DNA of 51,653 nucleotides. Source: Elusimicrobiota bacterium (lineage in GTDB: Bacteria; Elusimicrobiota; Elusimicrobia; UBA1565). How positions within the stretch are numbered: position 1 is the stretch's first letter; the number at the start of each line of letters is the position of its first letter. The DNA is taken from positions 1-51,653 of the forward strand of contig JACRDO010000163.1 in assembly GCA_016212885.1 (NCBI GenBank). Reading direction: 5' to 3'. The notes beneath the pieces were generated by a model, which was given only the letters and a program-made list of their open reading frames with translations, made no database searches and was not told where the DNA came from. The position numbers were made by a program, and so were the translations under genes. This document shows, one piece after another, positions 14,101 through 19,881 of this stretch.

Positions 14101-15324
14101 TTCATGATGAGGCAGGCTCCGGAGGTGAAGGGGCCTGAGAAACCTCAAGCCCCTTCGTTCGACCAGGCGAGGCCGCTCCGGAGCAGGCCGGCTGAGGAGC
14201 ATCCGTCAAGCCTGGCCATGATCAAGACGGATAAGCCCGCGGCGAAGCCGGAGGCGATCCCGGAGCCTGCCGGGCCGAAATTGAACATGCATTTCATTTT
14301 CCCTGTCGCCTTCATCCCGGGCACTGCGAGGGTGAGCGGCGAAGGTGCGAAGAGGCTCAAAGAAGCTGCGCTCCTGGCGCCGGACTACCCGCAGGAGCAG
14401 GTGGAGGTCATTGGTTATGCGGGCCCGTCGGAGCCGGATGCCGAGGCCCTGGCCCGTAATCGCGCGCAGATCGCCGCGGATTACCTCGTCGGCAAGGCCC
14501 GGATTCCTTCCGGGCGGGTTCAAAGGCGTTCTGTCGTGAGCGGCGAGGGGGCGGGCAGAGCGGAGATCCAGCTTTTGAGCGAGGCGGGTGAGGCGGTTAG
14601 GGCTTCCGAGCCCGCGGCGGAGGGGGCGAAGTCTTCGCAGGGCAAGGCCGGGATCGTGTGGGTGAGGATACCGGGTGGGAGCTTTAGGATGGGAACGGGA
14701 AATGGTGACGAGGGTCCGGCGCATCAGGTAGCGGTGAAGCCTTTTCAGATGGCGAAAACGGAGGTTACTGTAGCGCAGTACAAAGCGTGCGTGGATGCGG
14801 GGGGGTGCACGGCGCCGGATACAGGCAAGTATTGCAACTGGGGTGTGAGCGGCAGAGAGAATCATCCGGTCAACTGCGTGGACTGGAACCAGGCTAAGAA
14901 GTTTTCCGAATGGGCGGGGGGGAGGCTTCCATCAGAAGCGGAATGGGAGTACGCGGCCCGGAGCGCCGGGAAGGACAGGGAATATCCTTGGGGTGATGAG
15001 GACGCGACCTGCGAGAGGGCGGTCATTTCAGGCTGTGGCAACGGAACAGCATCCATGTGCTCGAAATCTGCGGGCAATACCGCGCAAGGTTTGTGCGACA
15101 TGGCGGGCAATGTATGGGAATGGACACAGGATTGGTATCATGGCTCGTACAATGGAGCGCCAAGCGACGGCAGCGCGTGGTTGTCGCCTGCGGGCTCGGA
15201 CCGGGTGTTTCGGGGCGGCTCCTGGGGCATCGGCGCCGGGTTCGCCCGGGCGGCCCTCCGCCTCAACCCCGGCCCGGGCATCCGCTTCGGCCGCCTGGGG
15301 TTCCGCCCGTCGAGGTCTCAATGA
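11104..15324 (+). CDS. DGR target 2: TPR-kinase-WD40 receptor with OmpA-like and FGE-sulfatase domains
   Basis: A 1406-residue paralogue of target 1. Domains: TPR (1-115); Hanks kinase (about 188-470) with GEGGFGSV, AVKSP, HRDLKPGN, DFGLAK and APEQW all intact; TPR (about 480-540); WD40 propeller (about 622-909, at least six GH...WD units); membrane helix (about 982-1003); an OmpA/MotB-like peptidoglycan-binding-type domain (about 1060-1160, HFIFPVAFIPGTARVS, then EVIGYAGPSE and ALARNRAQIAADYL); and a single FGE-sulfatase domain (about 1183-1406) whose last 44 codons hold VR2. The cytoplasmic part is close to target 1, while the region between membrane and variable domain has been replaced. 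The TR, RT and accessory genes follow immediately downstream, so this is the cis target. Confidence 0.9.
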   Translation: MPASRGPKFLEHFKKAAALYQGGRVEDAVREFREAIRIDPNVAEARCNLGVALAKLGKDDEAVAELEAALRIDPKHAASWYNLGMRLEAKGRAGEAIKAYANFIANASEKRLKYIEDANSRIAALRRLQEPGGQTMTMGSEPKAMSLGGAEGTMTLGPKGEGTLTLGPGGQAPAVASGAGWSVGAIIEDLYEVRSVLGEGGFGSVHKVFHRGWELELAVKSPREDKVSNRRALERFVQEANTWVGLGLHPHITTCFFVRIIGGLPRIFIEYMEGGSLSDWLHSRKVGDAKTALDIAIQIARAMEHAHSRGLVHRDLKPGNCLMTPGGMLKVTDFGLAKVGEEEEESAEDLPKGAKIARVKEATQTGRLGTPEYMAPEQWYQAGKATGAADVWAFGVILHEFALGKKPFEMKDDEPPDAFYARMLESEWALKITSKMDSEMREVIASCLSPDPGKRPQDFRPLRERLERAYQRLVGSVYPREAVKETPLLADALNNQGVSMSDLGRADEALRLFEAALKMDPMHKGAAHNRRVLLGESKEALFVALPRGAEGARMEDSAFRALLSRAEQEISSGDWGKAYQTLGKARGVQGYERSAKALDLLQSLGLRGVRKGLRAGWRKALFAKSESALCACITADGKRILSGHEDKTLKLWDLSSGGRLWTVEAHAGPVAAVCLTPNGKHALTGGADRAVKLWDAETSRCVRTFLGHGGSVSSVCALPDGASALSAGLDRTLRLWDIWTGKQVFSFAAHQGGVHCIAASPDGKLALTCGKDKSLNVWNMPKGAHARKLEGHTGAVLSACILPDGRHALSASEDKTLKLWELSTGRCARTFEGHEGAARSVCSTPDGKFALSAGGDGKLKAWDISTGECVGTFDQESIHCVSMMPDARHALSAGEDGLGVWELDWKYSFPEQSDWDPGARPYAESFLGAHKTWTDADFKGLLEELGRRGFGWLKPDGVRRKLERASTDGWGEEGPRAPVPKGVWAGAAAAAVLVSAAFFFMMRQAPEVKGPEKPQAPSFDQARPLRSRPAEEHPSSLAMIKTDKPAAKPEAIPEPAGPKLNMHFIFPVAFIPGTARVSGEGAKRLKEAALLAPDYPQEQVEVIGYAGPSEPDAEALARNRAQIAADYLVGKARIPSGRVQRRSVVSGEGAGRAEIQLLSEAGEAVRASEPAAEGAKSSQGKAGIVWVRIPGGSFRMGTGNGDEGPAHQVAVKPFQMAKTEVTVAQYKACVDAGGCTAPDTGKYCNWGVSGRENHPVNCVDWNQAKKFSEWAGGRLPSEAEWEYAARSAGKDREYPWGDEDATCERAVISGCGNGTASMCSKSAGNTAQGLCDMAGNVWEWTQDWYHGSYNGAPSDGSAWLSPAGSDRVFRGGSWGIGAGFARAALRLNPGPGIRFGRLGFRPSRSQ
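15191..15314 (+). repeat. DGR variable repeat VR2
   Basis: Ungapped alignment to TR 17336-17459 shows 22 substitutions, every one at a TR adenine. Variable positions give hydrophobic and aromatic residues (F, G, I, F, L, L, P, I, F) where VR1 has mostly S, N, D and G. At the three TR GAC codons both VRs read GGC, and at the last AAC both read CGC. The constant 3' end is followed by the same stop and 3' flank as VR1. Confidence 0.95.
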
Positions 15325-15376
15325 ACACTTGGCCCTTGATCCCTTGGACCCTTGGCAAAACGCAAAGGGAGCGAGG

Positions 15377-15402
15377 CCGGGCGCGCGCGAAGCCGCGACC
15401 GG
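15377..15402 (+). other. GC-rich hairpin downstream of VR2
   Basis: CCGGGCGCG (15377-15385) pairs with CGCGACCGG (15394-15402) with one mismatch and the same 8-nt loop as the element after VR1, at the same distance from the VR end. Conservation in both copies could reflect recent duplication as much as function. Confidence 0.45.
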
Positions 15403-15436
15403 ATGAGCGACCGAAGCCGGGCATGAGGCGATATAG

Positions 15437-16045
15437 ATGAAGCTCAAAGTTTTCACCTTGCGCATGAAACCGGAAACCGGGATATTCGACGACAAGGAAC
15501 TTTCTGAATTCCAGCTGGGAAAGGACGTGCTCGAAGTCTCGGAACATTTCCTCGTCCACGAGAAAACCCCGACGCTCACCCTTGTCCTCCGCTACCGGGA
15601 ACTCCCCGACGGAGCAAGCCGGTCGCCTGAGGCAGTCCGCAAAGACTGGCGCGCGGAGCTGGACTTGGAGGGCAAGCGCATCTACGACGAGCTTCGCCTC
15701 TGGCGCGGCCGCAAGGCCAAGCGCGAAGGCATGCCGCCCTATCTCATCTTGAACAACCGCGAGCTCGCCGAGCTTGCGATGAAGAAGCCCGCGACGCTCG
15801 CGAATCTGCGCGACATCGAAGGGATCGGCGAGGCCAAGTCCGAGCGCTGGGGCGAAGAGATCCTGGCCTTGCTCGCGAGCCTCGCGCCGCCCCCTCCGGC
15901 GAAAGGAGAACGCCCCGCGCCTTCGGGGACGGCGGCTCCCATGCCGCCGAAAAATCCGGGGGGGGGGGTAATTCATGGCTTCCGTCGAGCTTCCCCTCTT
16001 CGTCCACTGGGAGAAGACGCTCAGGGATATCCTCTCGCGCACTGA
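15437..16045 (+). CDS. HRDC-domain DGR accessory protein
   Basis: A 202-residue protein. The N-terminal about 60 residues (KVFTLRMKPETGIFDDKELSEF, DVLEVSEHFLVHEKTPTL, YRELPDG) form a domain known to me from genes next to DGR reverse transcriptases; about residues 75-145 are an HRDC domain (YDELRLWRGRKAKREGMPPYLILNNRELAELAMKKP... IEGIGEAKSERWG), a helical nucleic-acid-binding module of RecQ helicases and RNase D. HRDC proteins are a recognised alternative or additional DGR accessory, presumed to act on template RNA or cDNA. The tail after residue 150 is Pro-rich, crosses an 11-G tract and overlaps avd by 71 nt. With one G fewer the frame would meet TAA immediately, so the last about 28 residues may be a slippage or sequencing artefact. 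Confidence 0.85.
   Translation: MKLKVFTLRMKPETGIFDDKELSEFQLGKDVLEVSEHFLVHEKTPTLTLVLRYRELPDGASRSPEAVRKDWRAELDLEGKRIYDELRLWRGRKAKREGMPPYLILNNRELAELAMKKPATLANLRDIEGIGEAKSERWGEEILALLASLAPPPPAKGERPAPSGTAAPMPPKNPGGGVIHGFRRASPLRPLGEDAQGYPLAH
15958..15968 (+). promoter_or_regulatory. Run of 11 G: Shine-Dalgarno for avd and possible slippage site
   Basis: Eleven consecutive G end 6 nt before the avd ATG at 15975, so the tract itself is the only Shine-Dalgarno-like sequence for avd. It also lies inside the HRDC frame: at G11 the frame runs on to 16045, at G10 it stops at TAA directly after the tract. Length variation would change both HRDC C terminus and, possibly, avd translation. Confidence 0.7.
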
Positions 16046-16319
16046 GAAGTTTCCCAAGCGCGTCCGCTTCACCCTCTCATCGCGCATAGACAACCTCGCT
16101 CTCGATATACTGGGGAACATCGTCGAAGCGCGCTACACCAAGGACAAGTCGGCTGTTCTGGCTCAGGCAAGTCTTGGCTTGGAGAAGCTCAGAGTCCTTC
16201 TTAGAATCTGCCACGACGAGCGGCATCTGGACCACAAAGGCTTTGAGCATGCCGCGCGAAACATAGACGAGGCCGGACGGATGCTCGGCGGCTGGATACG
16301 CAGCCGGAGCGTCCAATGA
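15975..16319 (+). CDS. avd: Avd-type accessory variability determinant (four-helix bundle)
   Basis: A 114-residue, basic, all-helical protein of the four-helix-bundle/Avd (bAvd) family: FVHWEKTLRDILSRTEKFPKRVRFTLSSRIDNLALDILGNIVEARY, then LEKLRVLLRICHDERHLDHKGFEHAARNIDEAGRMLGGW, with the conserved F-P-K-x-x-R and D-x-L-x-x-I-x-x-A-x-Y patterns. In studied DGRs Avd forms a positively charged pentameric barrel that binds the RT and TR RNA and is needed for mutagenic homing. It overlaps the RT start by 4 nt (ATGA), indicating translational coupling. A remnant of a second copy lies at 9089-9138. Confidence 0.9.
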   Translation: MASVELPLFVHWEKTLRDILSRTEKFPKRVRFTLSSRIDNLALDILGNIVEARYTKDKSAVLAQASLGLEKLRVLLRICHDERHLDHKGFEHAARNIDEAGRMLGGWIRSRSVQ

Positions 16320-17353
16320 AGCGAGTCGGATATCTTTTCGAGCAGGTCGCCGATTTCGGGGCTTTGTGCGCCGCTGCCAGACGCGCCGCGCGCGGCAAAG
16401 GAGAGACCCCCTCAGCCGCGTCCTTCACCTTCCACATGGAGACCGAGGTCCTCAAGCTTCAGCGCGAGTTGTTGGACGGCAGCTATCGGCCTCGGCCCTA
16501 TAGGACGTTTACCGTATCGGACCCCAAGCCCAGGACCATCTCGGCCGCGGAATTCAGGGATAGGGTGGCCCATCACGCCCTGTGCGCGGTCCTGGAGCCG
16601 CTATTCGAGCGCGCCGCGATATTCGATTCCTACGCGTGCCGGCCGGGCAAGGGCTCGCACGCGGCCATCCGCAGGGCGCAGGCTTTCGCGAGGCGCTTCG
16701 GCTATTTCCTCAAGCTCGACGTCCGCAAGTTCTTCGAGAACGCGGATCATGGGGTCATCAAGCGGAGCTTGGGGCGCCTGGTCAAGGACAAGCGGCTCTT
16801 GGCCTTGGCAGACGTGATCATAGACCACGGCGCGCCGGGCTCCGCTCCCGGCAAGGGGCTTCCCATCGGCAACCTGACCAGCCAGCATTTCGCGAACCAC
16901 TACCTGAGCTCGCTCGACCATTTCATCAAGGAAGGCCTGCGCGTGCGGGGCTACGTGCGCTACATGGACGACCAACTGTTGTTTTCGGACTCGAAAGATT
17001 CCCTGCGCGACGCGCATCGCCGCATCCGCGCCTTTGTGGAGGGGGAACTCAAGCTCGATCTCAAGTCCGAAGCGACCATCCTGGCTCCGGTTTCGGAGGG
17101 CGTTCCATTTCTGGGCCTGCGCTTGTGGCCGGGAGTCGTCCGTCTGGACGGCCCGGCCAAGCGCAGGCTGATCCGCAGCCTCAGGATGGGGGCGCAAGGC
17201 CTGGCGAGCGGGCGACTGGATGAGAACGATCTCGCAGCCTCCCTGAGGAGCCGCCTGGGCCACGCGGCTCACGCAGACACTCTCGGCCTTAGACGTTCAC
17301 TCGGAGATCTGATGGATCTTGGTTCGGAGGCGATACGGGCTCGAACCGGGTGA
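16316..17353 (+). CDS. Diversity-generating retroelement reverse transcriptase
   Basis: A 345-residue RT with the features of the DGR clade: YMDD catalytic motif (about residues 216-219, VRYMDDQLLF), LKLDVRKFFENADH with the first catalytic Asp, and GLPIGNLTSQHFANHYL (about 181-197), where the G-x-x-x-S-Q motif replaces the Q-G-x-x-x-S-P of group II intron and retroviral RTs. There is no maturase or endonuclease domain. It copies TR RNA into cDNA with errors at adenines, and the cDNA replaces VRs in the two receptor genes. The stop codon (17351-17353) lies inside the TR. A truncated 5' copy is at 9135-9205, so this is the only intact RT here. Confidence 0.95.
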   Translation: MKRVGYLFEQVADFGALCAAARRAARGKGETPSAASFTFHMETEVLKLQRELLDGSYRPRPYRTFTVSDPKPRTISAAEFRDRVAHHALCAVLEPLFERAAIFDSYACRPGKGSHAAIRRAQAFARRFGYFLKLDVRKFFENADHGVIKRSLGRLVKDKRLLALADVIIDHGAPGSAPGKGLPIGNLTSQHFANHYLSSLDHFIKEGLRVRGYVRYMDDQLLFSDSKDSLRDAHRRIRAFVEGELKLDLKSEATILAPVSEGVPFLGLRLWPGVVRLDGPAKRRLIRSLRMGAQGLASGRLDENDLAASLRSRLGHAAHADTLGLRRSLGDLMDLGSEAIRARTG

Positions 17354-17459
17354 ATCGGGGCGGCTCCTGGAACAACGACGCCGGGAACGCCCGGGCGGCC
17401 AACCGCAACAACAACGACCCGGGCAACCGCAACGACAACCTGGGGTTCCGCCCGTCGAG
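17336..17459 (+). repeat. DGR template repeat (TR)
   Basis: The 124-bp donor of VR1 and VR2. In the VR reading frame it contains twelve AAC/AAT codons and three GAC codons, 27 adenines in all, placed mainly at first and second codon positions so that adenine mutagenesis gives many amino acids but never a stop (NNC, NNT or GNC). The last 20 bp (from CTGGGGTTCC to GAG) have no mutable adenine except one and are identical in both VRs. The 5' end overlaps the last 18 nt of the RT gene. Unlike the VRs it is not followed by a stop plus 3' flank, but by unrelated sequence. Confidence 0.95.
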
Positions 17460-17700
17460 CTCACTGCCGTCGGCCCGATGCCTTGCGTCCAAGGACTCAG
17501 GGCCCGCGCCCAGGCCATGACCAAGGCCTCCGGCCCCGCGCCTTGCGGCACGCCGCCGCAGGGACGAAGAGCAAGAAGCGCCGCGCCTGCCGGTAGGGCT
17601 ATGGAACGGTCTCGAACGCCGGCGCGGCTTCCCGGGCGGTGCCCGGGGCCTGATGGGAAACCCCGCTGAGCTAAGCTATGGCGGCAAGACCGGCCGGCTG
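17460..17700 (+). ncRNA. Candidate template-RNA spacer downstream of TR
   Basis: About 240 nt without a convincing gene separate the TR from the HicB promoter. In the Bordetella phage DGR the sequence just downstream of TR is part of the template RNA and binds RT-Avd for cDNA priming, so this region is the natural candidate here. It contains a hairpin CCCGGGC-GGT-GCCCGGG (17631-17647). Part of it (17517-17558) recurs at 3500-3541. That it is transcribed as a functional RNA is inference. Confidence 0.45.
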
Positions 17701-17701
17701 A

Positions 17702-17722
17702 TATAATATGTCGAAACCAATG
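17702..17722 (+). promoter_or_regulatory. Promoter of the second HicBA pair
   Basis: TATAAT (17702-17707) ends one base before an ATG at 17708, and a second in-frame ATG follows at 17720. Since transcription should start about 6-8 nt after the hexamer, the ATG at 17720 is the workable start and the mRNA would be nearly leaderless. Confidence 0.55.
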
Positions 17723-17962
17723 AAGAAGAGCTACCATCTCACAGCCGCCATCTGGAAGGAAGGGAAGAGATTCGTCTCCAAATGTCCGGAGCTCGGCGTC
17801 GCCTCCTGCGGGACCACCCCTGAGAAGGCGCAGGCCGCGCTGGAGGAGGCGGTCGAACTCTACCTGTCCAACGCCAAGAAGCTCGGCTTGCTGGAAGACG
17901 TGGAGCCCGCGCTGTCCTCTGAAACCCGGTACACCGCGCCTCTCAACGTCGCGATAGCCTGA
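17720..17962 (+). CDS. HicB-like antitoxin
   Basis: An 80-residue protein with the compact HicB fold: strand (YHLTAAIWKEGKRFVSKCPELGVASCGTTPEKAQAALEEAVELYL), typical of the HicB/UPF0150 family in which a short sheet with a CPELG loop is followed by a helix. It should bind and inhibit the adjacent HicA-like protein. No ribbon-helix-helix domain is present, so autoregulation is uncertain. It overlaps the toxin gene by 3 nt (TGATG). The pair stands between the DGR template region and the glycosyltransferase, where other cassette copies carry the coiled-coil gene. Confidence 0.8.
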   Translation: MKKSYHLTAAIWKEGKRFVSKCPELGVASCGTTPEKAQAALEEAVELYLSNAKKLGLLEDVEPALSSETRYTAPLNVAIA

Positions 17963-18195
17963 TGCGGCTTCCGTCGCTTTCGTCGAAGCGGATCATCCGC
18001 GCCCTGCGGCGCGCGGGGTTCATCGAAGCCCCGGACCGCGGGAAGGGCAGCCATCGCGCATTCTTCAGGCAGGACACCGAAGGGCGCGTGCGGCTGGTCA
18101 TCGTGCCCCAAGGCAAGGACATCCCCCGCGGGACCCTTTTTGCGATTTTGGAGCAGGCGGGCTTGAGCAAAGAGGGGTTCCGCAAGCTTCTCTGA
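17962..18195 (+). CDS. HicA-like toxin
   Basis: A 77-residue HicA/YcfA-type mRNA interferase: SSKRIIRALRRAGFIEAPDRGKGSHRAFFR holds the helix and the G-S-H motif with the catalytic His, followed by the strand RLVIVPQGKDIPRGTL and the C-terminal helix AILEQAGLSKEGFRKLL, all canonical. Translation is coupled to hicB by the TGATG overlap. The organisation makes it a stabilising addiction module next to the DGR, but a role in maintaining the DGR is inference. Confidence 0.85.
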   Translation: MRLPSLSSKRIIRALRRAGFIEAPDRGKGSHRAFFRQDTEGRVRLVIVPQGKDIPRGTLFAILEQAGLSKEGFRKLL

Positions 18196-18262
18196 CGAAA
18201 AGCGTTTAGTGGATTATCCGGTTTTCCAGACAAATCGTATAGTGCGCTGAACGGTCGTCGGC

Positions 18263-18952
18263 CTATGAGGACAGCAGCCGCGCGACGAGCCGGGCATGGC
18301 GCCAGAGCTCCCGCAGGCTCCGGAGCTTGGAGCGGCCCCTCCTGCGGGTCGTCAGGGGCACCGGGACCTCGACGATGCGCCGGCCCGCCCTCAGGAAGAG
18401 GACCGCGATCTCCGCGGAGGCCTCGAAGCCCTCGCTCTGAAAGCCGCAGGCTCGGAGCGCCGAGACGCGGTAGAGGCGGAACATGGGCGTGTACGCGGTC
18501 AAGCTTGCGCCGAACAGCGCGCGATAAGCGGCGTTCACGAGCACGCTGGGCAGGCGCCGCCTCAGGGGGACCGCTGAGAGGCCCGAGAGGAACGGGGAAG
18601 CGCCCACGCAGTCCGCGTCCGGCCCCTGCTGGGCTTCGAGCAGGGCGCGGATGTGGCGCGGGTGGAAGGTGAGGTCCGCGTCGATCGGGATGAGCCACTC
18701 GCCGCGCGCCTCGGCCAGGGCGGTCTTGATCGCGGCGCCGATGCCCCGGTTGCTCTCATGCGAGAGCACGCGGAGCTCCGGGCGGCGCCTCGACATCTCC
18801 AGGAGCGCGGTCCCCGTCGAATCCGTGGAGCCGTCATCTACGGCCAGGACCTCATACGGGCGGCCCAGGGAGGCGAGCTCGGCGAACAGCTCGGATTCGA
18901 GGTCCTTGAGGCCCTCGGCCTCGTCGAAGCATGGGACCAGGACGCTGAGCAC
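18263..18952 (-). CDS. Family 2 glycosyltransferase (dolichyl-phosphate mannose synthase-like)
   Basis: A 229-residue GT-A fold enzyme starting at GTG 18952, one base after the stop of the upstream gene; the open frame extends further but the family N terminus VLSVLVPCFDEAEGL begins here. Motifs: VLAVDDGSTDST, NRGIGAAIKTAL, IDADLTFHPRHI with the metal-binding D-x-D, and a C-terminal amphipathic part (EVPVPLTTRRRGRSKL...LWRHARLVARLL). It transfers a sugar from a nucleotide donor to a lipid or polymer acceptor at the inner membrane face. It is the last gene of a polysaccharide operon with the epimerase and UDP-glucose dehydrogenase. Three truncated copies of its 3' half (2659, 3949, 9847) mark repeat joints of the DGR island. 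Confidence 0.85.
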   Translation of the reverse strand: MLSVLVPCFDEAEGLKDLESELFAELASLGRPYEVLAVDDGSTDSTGTALLEMSRRRPELRVLSHESNRGIGAAIKTALAEARGEWLIPIDADLTFHPRHIRALLEAQQGPDADCVGASPFLSGLSAVPLRRRLPSVLVNAAYRALFGASLTAYTPMFRLYRVSALRACGFQSEGFEASAEIAVLFLRAGRRIVEVPVPLTTRRRGRSKLRSLRELWRHARLVARLLSS

Positions 18953-18953
18953 C

Positions 18954-19880
18954 TTAAGAGGAGCGGAAGTACTCGATGGTGCGGCGCAGGCCTTCCTCGA
19001 GGGAAACCTTGGGCTTCCACTGGAGGGCCTTGCGCGCGAGCGCGATGTCCGGCCGGCGCACCCGGGGGTCGTCTGCGGGCAGGGGCTTGTAGGCGATGCG
19101 TGACTTCGACCTGGCCAGGCGCCGGATGGTCTCGGCGAGCTCGAGGATGGATATCTCCTGCGGGTTGCCGATGTTGACCGGAGCGTTGAGGCCCGAGCGC
19201 AGCAGGCGGAGGATGCCTTCGACGAGGTCGGAGATGTAGCACAGCGAGCGGGTCTGCGACCCCTTCCCATAGACGGTGATCGGCCGCCCTTTGAGCGCCT
19301 GGGTGATGAAGTTGGGCACGGCTCGGCCGTCCTTCTTGCGCATGCGCGGGCCGTAGGTGTTGAAAATGCGCGCGATGCGCACCTGCATGCCGTGATAGCG
19401 GCGGTAGGCCATGGCCAGGGCCTCGGCGAACCGCTTGGCCTCGTCGTAGACGCCCCGCGGGCCGATGGGGTTGACGTTGCCCCAGTAGCTTTCCGGCTGT
19501 GGGTTGATGATCGGGTCTCCGTAGACTTCCGAAGTCGAGGCCAGCATGAAGATGGCGCCCTTTTCCTTGGCCAAGCCGATGGCTTTGTGCGTGCCCAGCG
19601 CGCCGACCTTCAAGGTCGGTATGGGATATTGGGCGTAGTCGATGGGGCTGGCGGGGCTCGCGAAGTGCAGGACCGCGTCGAGCTTCCCCGGGACGTGGAT
19701 GTAGTTCGTGACGTCGTGCTTGACGAAGGCGAAGTCCGCCTTCCCGAAGAGATGCTCGATGTTCTCGATGCGGCCGGTCAGCAGGTTGTCCATGCCGATG
19801 ACCTGGTGGCCGCGCTGGAGCAGGGTCTCGGAAAGGTGGCTGCCGATGAACCCCGCGGCTCCGGTGATCAGGATCTTCAT
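18954..19880 (-). CDS. NAD-dependent epimerase/dehydratase, UDP-glucuronate decarboxylase-like
   Basis: A 308-residue extended short-chain dehydrogenase. The NAD-binding [10 protein letters not shown], the DNLLTG loop, [20 protein letters not shown], the catalytic Y-x-x-x-K ([11 protein letters not shown]) and [10 protein letters not shown] are those of UDP-glucuronate decarboxylases (UXS), which form UDP-xylose from UDP-glucuronate. The upstream gene makes UDP-glucuronate, supporting this assignment. ATG 19880 directly follows the previous stop (19882-19884), and the downstream glycosyltransferase starts one base after its own stop, so the three genes are one operon. Confidence 0.88.
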   Translation of the reverse strand: MKILITGAAGFIGSHLSETLLQRGHQVIGMDNLLTGRIENIEHLFGKADFAFVKHDVTNYIHVPGKLDAVLHFASPASPIDYAQYPIPTLKVGALGTHKAIGLAKEKGAIFMLASTSEVYGDPIINPQPESYWGNVNPIGPRGVYDEAKRFAEALAMAYRRYHGMQVRIARIFNTYGPRMRKKDGRAVPNFITQALKGRPITVYGKGSQTRSLCYISDLVEGILRLLRSGLNAPVNIGNPQEISILELAETIRRLARSKSRIAYKPLPADDPRVRRPDIALARKALQWKPKVSLEEGLRRTIEYFRSS

Positions 19881-19881
19881 T

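Noticed and set aside
16316..17353. RT as group II intron, retron or CRISPR-associated RT
   Set aside because: No maturase domain or intron ends, no msr/msd structure, no cas1; G-x-x-x-S-Q motif, Avd, TR and VRs point to a DGR.
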